From CAIOYC01 sp965277345 (GTDB taxonomy: Bacteria; Pseudomonadota; Alphaproteobacteria; Caulobacterales; Caulobacteraceae): DNA of 64,000 nucleotides. A program made the position numbers and the translations under genes. This document shows positions 57,639 to 64,000 of this stretch, piece by piece (position 1 is the first letter of the stretch; each line of letters opens with the position of its first letter). The stretch is taken from assembly GCA_965277345.1 (NCBI GenBank), contig CBDICI010000004.1, positions 1,302,001 through 1,366,000 of the forward strand, given 5' to 3'. Under the pieces are notes generated by a model. The model was not told where the DNA came from, made no database searches, and was given only the letters and a program-made list of their open reading frames with translations.

Positions 57639-58271
57639 TCAACGCAGCGCCTTCAGGCTCTCCTCGGCCAGGACCCGGATTCCGGTCCAGTCCCGCGCCT
57701 TCAGCCGGTCCGCGGGGGTGAGCCAGGATCCGCCGACACACGCCACATTGGGCAAGGCCAGATAGTCGCGGGCGGTGGCCGCGGTGATCCCGCCGGTAGG
57801 GCAGAACCTCACCTCGGCGAACGGGCCGTGAAACGCCTTCAGCGCCGCGACGCCGCCGATCGTCGAGGCCGGGAAGGCCTTGAACGCGGTATAGCCCCGC
57901 GCCAACCCCTCCATGATCTCCGACGCGGTGGCGACGGCGGGGAGGTAGGGGATCGGCCCCTCGCGCCCGGCGTCGAGCAGCGCCGCGGTGGCGCCGGGCG
58001 ACACCGCGAAGCGCGCACCCGCCTTCGCCGCCGCCTCCAGATCGGCGGGATGGAGCACGGTGCCGGCGCCGATCAGGGCGTCCGGAACCTCCCCAGCGAT
58101 GCGGCGGATCGCCTCCAGCGCGGCCGAGGTGCGCAGGGTCACCTCGATGGACCTCACCCCGCCGGCGACCAGGGCGCGGGCAAGGTCCGGTGCGTCCTTC
58201 GCCGCCTCGACCACCACCACCGCCATAATCGGCGAGGCGTGCAGCACGTCGTGGATGGTCGTTGGGCTCAT
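57639..58271 (-). CDS. eda: 2-keto-3-deoxy-6-phosphogluconate aldolase
   Basis: A 210-residue Entner-Doudoroff enzyme that splits KDPG into pyruvate and glyceraldehyde-3-phosphate. The conserved blocks are VTLRT with Glu43, AGTVLHPADLEAAAKAGA, the Schiff-base Lys131 in YTAFKAFPAST and CPTGGIT for phosphate binding. It directly follows kdgK with a one-base gap, so the two form a gluconate/ketodeoxygluconate catabolic pair. Confidence 0.95.
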   Translation of the reverse strand: MSPTTIHDVLHASPIMAVVVVEAAKDAPDLARALVAGGVRSIEVTLRTSAALEAIRRIAGEVPDALIGAGTVLHPADLEAAAKAGARFAVSPGATAALLDAGREGPIPYLPAVATASEIMEGLARGYTAFKAFPASTIGGVAALKAFHGPFAEVRFCPTGGITAATARDYLALPNVACVGGSWLTPADRLKARDWTGIRVLAEESLKALR

Positions 58272-58272
58272 C

Positions 58273-59295
58273 TCATCGCCTCACGTCCAGCGCGCCTGAG
58301 AGGACGGTGTCGAGATCCCCCGCCGTCGCCATGTTGAAGTCGCCCGGCACCGAGTGCTTGAACGCCGCGGCCGCCAGGGCGAGGTCGAGGGCGCGCCGGT
58401 CGTCTTCGCCGGTGTGCAGGCCGAACAGCAGCCCGGCGGCGAAGGCGTCGCCCGCGCCGATCCGGTCCACCACGCCCGAAAGCCGCAGCGGGCCGGTGGT
58501 CACCTTCCCGCCATGCCGGCGGAACAGCACCGCCGACAACGCCTGATCGTCCACCCCGGCGAGGGTGCGGAAGGTGGACGCGATCACCTGCAGCCGGGGA
58601 TAGGCGTCGAAGGCGGCGCGGGCGGCGGCGGCGCGGCGGGCGTGCGGGTCGGCCTCGCTGAACTCGCGCTTCAACACCAGGGCCATGTCGCGGTCGTCGG
58701 CGAAGGCGATCTCGGCCCCGGCGAATAGCGTGCCCAGAATGGCGGGGCCGTCCCCATCCCACAGCGCCCACAGCTTGCCGCGATAGTTGCCGTCGAAGGA
58801 GACCGGTACACCCAGCGCGTTGGCCGCCTCAACCGCCCGGAGGGCCGCCTCGGCGCAGCTTCGGCCGATCGCGGGGGTGACGCCGGAGAGGTGCAGCCGC
58901 GCCGCGCCGGCCAGCGCAAGGTCCCAGTCCACCGCGTCCGGCGCCGCTTCGGCGAAACAGGAGCGCTGTCGATCGTACAGCACCTCCGATGGGCGCAAGA
59001 CCGCGCCGGGGGTGAGGAAGTAGAGCCCCATCCGTCCCTCGCTCAGGGTGACGAAATCGGTCTCCACGCCGAACCGGCGCAACTCGTCCCGCGCGGCATG
59101 GCCGATGGCGTTGTCGGGCAGGGTGGTGACGAGGGTGGCGGGCAGGCCGAGCCGGGCCAGCGACACCGCCACATTAGCCTCCGCCCCGCCGAAGGTGCAG
59201 TCGAGCCGCCGCTCCTGCAGCAGAACGCCGGAGTGCATGGCCGTCAGCCTTAGCATCAGTTCGCCGAAACAGACGACGCGACCCTCGGCGCTCAT
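58273..59295 (-). CDS. kdgK: 2-keto-3-deoxygluconate kinase (PfkB family)
   Basis: A 340-residue sugar kinase. The N-terminal VVCFGELMLRLTA, the GAEANVAVSLARLG substrate loop, and the anion hole DRIGAGDAFAAGLLFGL with the catalytic Asp near residue 280 are all present. KdgK phosphorylates KDG to KDPG, the substrate of the adjacent aldolase. Other PfkB sugars are possible; the eda neighbour supports KDG. Confidence 0.9.
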   Translation of the reverse strand: MSAEGRVVCFGELMLRLTAMHSGVLLQERRLDCTFGGAEANVAVSLARLGLPATLVTTLPDNAIGHAARDELRRFGVETDFVTLSEGRMGLYFLTPGAVLRPSEVLYDRQRSCFAEAAPDAVDWDLALAGAARLHLSGVTPAIGRSCAEAALRAVEAANALGVPVSFDGNYRGKLWALWDGDGPAILGTLFAGAEIAFADDRDMALVLKREFSEADPHARRAAAARAAFDAYPRLQVIASTFRTLAGVDDQALSAVLFRRHGGKVTTGPLRLSGVVDRIGAGDAFAAGLLFGLHTGEDDRRALDLALAAAAFKHSVPGDFNMATAGDLDTVLSGALDVRR

Positions 59296-59366
59296 ACCGG
59301 CGTGACTCCCAATTCTACAGGTCCGCCTCGTCTATAGGCGCGCGTCCCGCATCGGACCACCCGGTG

Positions 59367-59413
59367 CGGCCCATCTCTGGACGGCCCCATCTGTGGGCGG
59401 CCCCATCTGTGGG
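59367..59413. repeat. Tandem 16-base repeats upstream of divL
   Basis: CGGCCCCATCTGTGGG occurs at 59382-59397 and again at 59398-59413. A degenerate 15-base version lies at 59367-59381. They sit between the divergent kdgK and divL genes and could be tandem binding sites or a slippage product. Confidence 0.65.
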
Positions 59414-59499
59414 CGGACGACCGGATTTGACTGGGTTAGGGTATATCGGGGTGATTCGTACCCGCCGGTGCAGGAGCCGGCGGCCCATTGGATGAGCGG

Positions 59500-61842
59500 A
59501 TGGCCGGCCTGGACGCCGCATTCTATGCCGCAGGAGGCGCCGCCAGCCTCGCGCTGGCGGCTGCGCTATGGGCGCTGGCCCAGCGGCGTTCGGCGGAGCG
59601 CCGCATCCGCGACCTGACGTCGGCGCTTTCCGCGCGCGATCCCGATACCGTCCAGGCTTCCTCCGAGGCCTTCGGCAGCGCGGTGATCGCCATCGAAACC
59701 GAAGCCGACGGCGCCGCCCGCGCCGTCCTCGCCGCCGGTCCCGACAGCTTGGCCGCCGCCGCCGCGGCGCTAGGATTGCCCGAGCGGTGCGGACCGGAAG
59801 CCGCCCTGGATGCGCTGGTGCGTTCCGACCCCGACCATGCCCGCAAGCTGCGGGCGCTGATCGAGCACGGCGAACCCTGTGATTTCGAGGTGCGCGGCGC
59901 GCGCGGCGCCGGGGCGGTGGTGGTGGAAGGACGGACCGCCGGGGCCATGGCCTGGCTGCGCCTCACCGTGGCCGAGGCGACCGGCGCGGCCCTGCCCTCC
60001 GCCGCCCGCTTCGCCGCCTTCCTCGACGCTCAACCCGCGCCCGCCTGGATCGCCGGGCCCGGAGGAGATTTGCTGTGGGCCAACCGCGCCTGGCTGGACG
60101 CCGCCGACGCGCGCTCGGTGGACGACGCCCACGTACGCGACCTGGCCTTCGACCGCTCCATCGAGGCCGTGGCGGCGGAGGCCGCGGCGGCGGGCGAACC
60201 GCGCGAGGCGCTGCGCTGGGCGCCGCTCAAGGGTCAGCGCCGGGCCTTTCAGGTCACCGCCGAACCGCTGGAGGGCGGCGGCGCCGGCGCGGTGGCCCTG
60301 GACGTGACCGAGACCGCCGATATCCGCGAGACCCTGCGTCGCACCGCCGCCGCTCACGACGAGACGCTGAACCGGCTGGACGACGCGGTGGCCATCTTCG
60401 GCTCCGACAAGCGGCTCAACTTCCACAACACCGCCTTCGCCGAGCTGTGGGGGCTGGAGCCCGCCTGGCTGCTGGACAAGCCCACCCACAGCGAGGTGCT
60501 GGACCGTCTGCGTCAGCGCCGCCGCCTGCCGGGCACCGCCGACTACGCCCTCTGGAAGGCGCGTGAGCTCGGCTTCTACGAGGCGCTGGAGGCGACGCCG
60601 GATGAGCTGTGGAGCCTGCCCGACGGCGGGCGCACCTTGCGCGTGGTGCGCCAGCCGCACCCCCTCGGCGGCCTGCTCATCCTCTATTCCGACATCACCG
60701 ACGAGTTGAAGCTGCGCGCCCAGTATAACGGCCTGGTGCAGGTGCAGCAGGCCACCCTGGACAAGCTGAACGACGCGGTGGCCGTGTTCGGCTCCGATGG
60801 ACGCCTGCGTTTGCATAACGAGGCGTTCGAGCGGTTCTGGGGGCTGACCAGCCATCAGGTGACGGAGGCCGGCGATTTCGACGGCATCGCCGCGCTCTGC
60901 ACCCCCTTGCTGCACGACCGGGTGTTCTGGCGGGCGCTGAAGGCCCGGGTGGCCGACCCGGACCCGACGGCGCGGGCGCCGGTCACGGGGGAAATCCGCA
61001 CATCAGACCAGCGCATCGTCTCCTACCAGACCCGCCCTCTGCCGGACGGCGCGACCCTGCTCGGCTTTGACGACGTGACCGCCACGCGCAAGCTGGAGGA
61101 GGCCGTGATCGCCCGCTCCGAGGCCCTGGCCGACGCCGAACGCCTGAAGCGCGACTTCGTCGGCAACGTCTCCTATGAGCTGCGCACCCCGCTCACCACC
61201 ATCATCGGCTATTCCGAACTGCTGGAGAGCCTCGGCGACAATCTGGGCGACCGGGCCAAGGGGCATGTGACCTCGGTCAGGACGGCGGCGGCTCAACTGG
61301 CCCGCTCCATCGACGACGTGCTCGACATGGCGCAGATTGACGCCGGCGAGATGGCGCTCAGCCTCGGCGACACCGACGTGGCGACTATGCTGGAACGCTC
61401 GGTGGAGCGCTCGGCGCGTCTGGCCGAACAGGGCGGGGTGAGTCTGAAGATCGATCTCGACCACGCCGGCGGCATCATCCGCGCCGACCCGCGCCGGCTG
61501 GAGCAGGCCATCGACCACCTGGTGGCCAACGCCATTCGCTCCACCCCGCCCGGCGGCACGGTGACGCTGGACGCGCGGCGCGGCCAAGGCGAGGTGCGGC
61601 TCAGTGTCACCGATACCGGGCGCGGCATCCCCTACCATGTGCAGGCGCACATCTTCGACCGCTTCGTCGGGCGCGACCGAGGCGGCCCGGGCCTCGGCCT
61701 CGCCCTGGTCAAGGCGCTGATCGAACTGCACGGCGGCTGGGTGGCGCTGGAGTCCGAGCCCGGCAAGGGCGCCACCTTCACCTGCCACGTCCCCGAAAGC
61801 GCCGACGTGGCGGGGGCGCATCCAGAGTTCAGGTTTGGCTAA
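59500..61842 (+). CDS. divL: Cell-cycle sensor kinase DivL
   Basis: A 780-residue sensor kinase. One N-terminal hydrophobic segment (residues 8-28) is followed by several PAS-like domains (around 165-270, 285-395 and 410-520), then the dimerisation and ATPase domains. The phospho-acceptor position is Tyr559 in NVSYELRTPLTTIIGY instead of the usual His, which is the hallmark of DivL. The N, G1 and G2 boxes (VANAIRSTPPG, VTDTGRGIP and GPGLGLALVKAL) are present. In Caulobacter DivL controls CckA and so CtrA activity at the pole. ATG 59500 is preferred over TTG 59488. Confidence 0.93.
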   Translation: MAGLDAAFYAAGGAASLALAAALWALAQRRSAERRIRDLTSALSARDPDTVQASSEAFGSAVIAIETEADGAARAVLAAGPDSLAAAAAALGLPERCGPEAALDALVRSDPDHARKLRALIEHGEPCDFEVRGARGAGAVVVEGRTAGAMAWLRLTVAEATGAALPSAARFAAFLDAQPAPAWIAGPGGDLLWANRAWLDAADARSVDDAHVRDLAFDRSIEAVAAEAAAAGEPREALRWAPLKGQRRAFQVTAEPLEGGGAGAVALDVTETADIRETLRRTAAAHDETLNRLDDAVAIFGSDKRLNFHNTAFAELWGLEPAWLLDKPTHSEVLDRLRQRRRLPGTADYALWKARELGFYEALEATPDELWSLPDGGRTLRVVRQPHPLGGLLILYSDITDELKLRAQYNGLVQVQQATLDKLNDAVAVFGSDGRLRLHNEAFERFWGLTSHQVTEAGDFDGIAALCTPLLHDRVFWRALKARVADPDPTARAPVTGEIRTSDQRIVSYQTRPLPDGATLLGFDDVTATRKLEEAVIARSEALADAERLKRDFVGNVSYELRTPLTTIIGYSELLESLGDNLGDRAKGHVTSVRTAAAQLARSIDDVLDMAQIDAGEMALSLGDTDVATMLERSVERSARLAEQGGVSLKIDLDHAGGIIRADPRRLEQAIDHLVANAIRSTPPGGTVTLDARRGQGEVRLSVTDTGRGIPYHVQAHIFDRFVGRDRGGPGLGLALVKALIELHGGWVALESEPGKGATFTCHVPESADVAGAHPEFRFG

Positions 61843-62105
61843 TGATCGACGAAACGCTAAGTCTCAAAACAACCAAGCGCCGGATCGAGGCGGACGATGC
61901 CGACCTGTCCGGCTCATCGTTCACGAACGTCCGGCTCGCCGGCGCGACGTTCGACGACATCGACCTTTCCCACGCCCGTTTCCGCAACGTGAATCTTGCG
62001 GGCGTCAGCATCGATGATTGTGGGATCGAGGGAATGTCCATCGAGGGTGTCGCCGTAAGCGACCTCTTGCAAACCTACAGGAACAGCCGCGCCAAAGCCG
62101 GCTGA
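61842..62105 (+). CDS. Small pentapeptide-repeat protein
   Basis: An 87-residue protein with about nine A(D/N)LxX-type units: DADLSGSSFTNVRLAGATFD, then DIDLSHARFRNVNLAGVSID. It ends GMSIEGVAVSDLLQTYRNS. It should fold as a short right-handed beta-helix. The ATG overlaps the divL stop by one base, so it is translationally coupled. Function is unknown; some pentapeptide proteins mimic DNA and bind gyrase, but this one is short. Confidence 0.75.
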   Translation: MIDETLSLKTTKRRIEADDADLSGSSFTNVRLAGATFDDIDLSHARFRNVNLAGVSIDDCGIEGMSIEGVAVSDLLQTYRNSRAKAG

Positions 62106-62132
62106 GCTTCCGTACGGACGCCAGACTCCGCG

Positions 62133-62160
62133 TTGACTTCGCGCGCCTCATGGCTATAAG
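62133..62160 (+). promoter_or_regulatory. Sigma-70-like promoter of rplU
   Basis: TTGACT at 62133-62138, a 16-base spacer and TATAAG at 62155-62160. The transcript would start near 62167, giving a leader of about 100 bases before the rplU ATG. Confidence 0.65.
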
Positions 62161-62173
62161 ACGCTCCCTCTCG

Positions 62174-62206
62174 CCCGCGGGCTATCTCGCGGGTGTTTCC
62201 GTTTTT
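62174..62206 (+). promoter_or_regulatory. Hairpin with U-run in the rplU leader (possible attenuator)
   Basis: CCCGCG (62174-62179), an 8-base loop and CGCGGG (62188-62193) form a stable stem followed by TGTTTCCGTTTTTATG. It lies just after the expected transcription start and 60 bases before the ATG. It could terminate or pause transcription, or bind L21 for autogenous control. Inference from position and shape. Confidence 0.5.
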
Positions 62207-62268
62207 ATGCGGTCGGCCACGGGACGTATGCCCCGACCCGGACCGCTTGGCTCTAGAAGGCGTAACTC

Positions 62269-63003
62269 ATGTACGCGGTGATCAAGACCGGCGGCAAACA
62301 GTACCGGGTGCAACCGGGCGACGTGCTGGTGGTCGAAAAGCTCGACGGCGACGTCGGCGCGGCGGTGAAGTTCGACCAGGTGCTGATGCACGGCGATGGC
62401 GAGACCATCACGCTGGGCGGTCCGCTGGTGGACGGCGCGCTGGTGCACGCCACCCTGATCGAGACCCGCAAAGGCGAGAAGATCAAGATCTTCAAGAAGA
62501 TCCGCCGCCAAGGCTATCGCCGTACCCGCGGCCATCGCCAGCATGAGACCGTGCTGCGCGTCACCGGTCTCGAGATCGGCGGCGAAACCACGGAGTGGGA
62601 CGGCGAGGTCAGCCTCGAATCCAAGGCCTTGCTCGACGCCAAGGCCCGCGGGCTGACCAAGCTGGTCGAGACGCTGCAGGGTTCGGCTCAGGTCTCAAAA
62701 GCGAAGACCTCCGCGCCGACCACCGCCAAGGCCAGGACGGCCGCCAAGAAAGCCGTCGCCGCCGACGTAGTGGACGAGCAGGAAGCCGCTAACGAAGCCC
62801 CCGCGACCGCCGATCCCAAGGCCGCGACGAAGGCCCGGGCCCCCGCCAAGGCTTCGCCCGCCAAGGCCAAGGCCGAGTTGATCGACACCGCCGGCACAGA
62901 AGCCGATGGCGTGACCGCCGAAACCGCCGCTCCGAAGAAGAAGGCGGCCGCTCCCAAGTCCAAGGGTGCGGCCAAGCCGGCTTCCGACGACACCGCCGAA
63001 TAA
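62269..63003 (+). CDS. rplU: 50S ribosomal protein L21 with long Ala/Lys-rich extension
   Basis: A 244-residue protein. Residues 1-103 are a complete L21: MYAVIKTGGKQYRVQPGDVL, VLMHGDGETITLGGPLVDGA and FKKIRRQGYRRTRGHRQHET. A helical segment (SLESKALLDAKARGLTKLVE) and a basic, alanine-rich disordered tail to residue 244 follow. Extended L21 forms are known in this bacterial group. It lies 12 bases upstream of rpmA. Confidence 0.96.
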   Translation: MYAVIKTGGKQYRVQPGDVLVVEKLDGDVGAAVKFDQVLMHGDGETITLGGPLVDGALVHATLIETRKGEKIKIFKKIRRQGYRRTRGHRQHETVLRVTGLEIGGETTEWDGEVSLESKALLDAKARGLTKLVETLQGSAQVSKAKTSAPTTAKARTAAKKAVAADVVDEQEAANEAPATADPKAATKARAPAKASPAKAKAELIDTAGTEADGVTAETAAPKKKAAAPKSKGAAKPASDDTAE

Positions 63004-63015
63004 GGAAACCGACAG

Positions 63016-63309
63016 ATGGCGCACAAGAAGTCCGGTGGTTCGTCCCGCAACGGTCGCGATTCCGACGGCCGTCGCCTGGGCGTGAAGAAGTTCGGCGGCG
63101 AGCAGGTCGTGGCCGGCAACATCATCGTGCGCCAGCGCGGCACCAAGTTCTGGCCGGGCGACAACTGCGGCATGGGCAAGGACCACACCCTGTTCGCCCT
63201 GTCGAACGGCGCGGTGGCGTTCAAGACCAAGCGCGACAACCGCACCTACGTTTCGGTCGCCCAGCCTCTGGAGGCTTCGGCCCACGAGACCAAGCAGGCC
63301 GCGGAATAA
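63016..63309 (+). CDS. rpmA: 50S ribosomal protein L27
   Basis: A 97-residue protein. MAHKKSGGSSRNGRDSDGRR, GVKKFGGEQVVAGNIIVRQRG, VGKDHTLF-type sequence and AFKTKRDNRTYVSV match L27 fully. Its basic N-terminal arm reaches the peptidyl-transferase centre. It is expressed with rplU; an intrinsic-type hairpin follows at 63373. Confidence 0.96.
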   Translation: MAHKKSGGSSRNGRDSDGRRLGVKKFGGEQVVAGNIIVRQRGTKFWPGDNCGMGKDHTLFALSNGAVAFKTKRDNRTYVSVAQPLEASAHETKQAAE

Positions 63310-63372
63310 CGATCCGAGATTTGAACCGGATCGCAGGCCAAGGGCCCCGATCCGGATCGCGATGACAGAGCG

Positions 63373-63405
63373 CGGGGAGTCCGGATCACCGGGCTCCCCG
63401 TCTTC
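63373..63405 (+). terminator. Hairpin terminator behind rpmA
   Basis: CGGGGAGTCCGG / CCGGGCTCCCCG: a 12-bp stem with one G-T pair and loop ATCA, followed by TCTTCG and a weak T-run (TTTCC). It lies about 65 bases after the rpmA stop. Confidence 0.6.
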
Positions 63406-63448
63406 GTTTCCCCGCGCGCCGGACCCTGGCGGGTTGGAGGGGGATGCT

Positions 63449-63982
63449 ATGAGACGCGAAATACTCGACCGGATCGAAACGGACCGGCTGGTGCTGCGCC
63501 CGGTCGAAGCCGGCGACGCCGACGCCATCTATCGCGGGATCGACGACTATGAGGTGGTGAAGAACCTCGCCCGCGCGCCGTGGCCCTATCTTGCGCAACA
63601 CGCGGAGGAGTACGTGGCGCGCTGCGCCGCCGCCGACCCGGCGCGCGACCGGCCACTGGCTATCGTCCACCGGAAACACGGGCTGATCGGCATGAGCGGC
63701 TTCAGCGCCGAAGTGGGCGAGCCGTTTCCCGAGTTCGGCTATTGGATCGCCCGCGAGCACTGGGGTCTGGGCTATGCCTCCGAGGCGGCGAACGCGGCGC
63801 TGATCTGGGCGGGGCAGGGCTGGGGCCGGCGGGCGGTGCGCGCCGGCCACTTCGTCGAGAACACCGCGTCGGGTCGGGTGCTGGTCAAGGCCGGGATGCT
63901 CTATACCGGCGTGGTCGCGCCCCAGCTCTGCCTGGCGCGGGGCGACGCCGTACCCTGCCGCAAGATGATCTGGCTGGCTTAA
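63449..63982 (+). CDS. GNAT-family N-acetyltransferase
   Basis: A 177-residue protein of the RimJ/RimL-like group. IETDRLVLRPVEAGDADAIY opens it. FGYWIAREHWGLGYASEAAN carries the acetyl-CoA pyrophosphate loop region, and HFVENTASGRVLVKAGMLYTG is the C-terminal block. The acceptor is unknown. It follows rpmA as in Caulobacter relatives. ATG 63449 with GGAGGGGG upstream was chosen over the longer ORF from 63362, which runs through the terminator hairpin. Confidence 0.9.
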   Translation: MRREILDRIETDRLVLRPVEAGDADAIYRGIDDYEVVKNLARAPWPYLAQHAEEYVARCAAADPARDRPLAIVHRKHGLIGMSGFSAEVGEPFPEFGYWIAREHWGLGYASEAANAALIWAGQGWGRRAVRAGHFVENTASGRVLVKAGMLYTGVVAPQLCLARGDAVPCRKMIWLA

Positions 63983-64000
63983 GCGGCTCGGACCTTTTTG

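Overview
The window is about 64 kb of GC-rich alphaproteobacterial chromosome, most likely from the Caulobacteraceae (Caulobacter/Phenylobacterium relatives). The strongest pointers are a DivL-type sensor kinase whose phospho-acceptor histidine is replaced by tyrosine (59500-61842), a CenR-type response regulator next to an L,D-transpeptidase (38625-39886), motA standing alone without motB, a vWA-type Tad pilus protein, and the compact chain miaB - phoH-like - ybeY - corC - lnt - XRE regulator. No rRNA, tRNA or CRISPR array was found.

Layout. 1-3428 is a decayed accessory region: remains of a serine recombinase and its DUF2924 partner, a truncated secreted protein, pieces of two IS3-like elements and an IS110 element, and one intact low-GC family-61 glycosyltransferase. 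The glycosyltransferase lies between two perfect, inverted 111-bp copies of the same IS end. From 3820 ordinary chromosome begins. 3820-13983 holds redox enzymes (an SDR, two quinone-oxidoreductase-like proteins, an FMO), rlmN, a DUF350 membrane protein, a trypsin-like protease and a TetR gene. 14160-20832 holds obgE, proB, three small lipoprotein or stress-type genes and the Tad protein. 20902-26882 is the tightly overlapping RNA/envelope cluster. 26879-31430 is a minus-strand run: Trm112-like, LON-domain, chaperedoxin, YbaK, HIT, a MaoC hydratase and YggT. 31521-35914 holds an ATP-dependent DNA ligase, purK-purE, a GGDEF protein and a small HTH protein. 36121-41881 holds lolA, xthA, a PIN toxin with an unusual antitoxin candidate, cenR, an L,D-transpeptidase, a cyclophilin and an acyl-CoA dehydrogenase. 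42031-50603 holds a candidate small RNA, a CHAP protein, mnmC, motA, a FkbM methyltransferase, glmM and glmS. 50665-59295 holds cspA with an IF-1-like gene, modABC, an S15-type ester hydrolase, a TraB/GumN protein, a HWE/HisKA_2 kinase, eda and kdgK. 59500-63982 holds divL, a pentapeptide protein, rplU, rpmA and an acetyltransferase.

Functional themes are cell-cycle and envelope signalling (DivL, CenR, GGDEF), envelope and lipoprotein building (Lnt, LolA, GlmM, GlmS, L,D-transpeptidase, CHAP), RNA modification and ribosome function (RlmN, MiaB, YbeY, MnmC, ObgE, L21, L27, IF-1-like) and central metabolism (Eda, KdgK, ProB, PurEK, a mesaconyl-CoA-hydratase-like enzyme).

The observations most worth a second look are: a palindromic repeat inserted in frame inside ybeY; the DUF7662-like protein with an antitoxin-like tail paired with a PIN toxin directly behind cenR; the glycosyltransferase cassette bounded by identical inverted IS ends; the low-GC gene wedged with near-zero spacing between tetR and a reductase; the cspA/IF-1-like pair; and a promoter-plus-terminator unit at 42031-42231 that looks like an undescribed small RNA. 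All family assignments come from reading the translated sequence and recalled family motifs; no database search was run.
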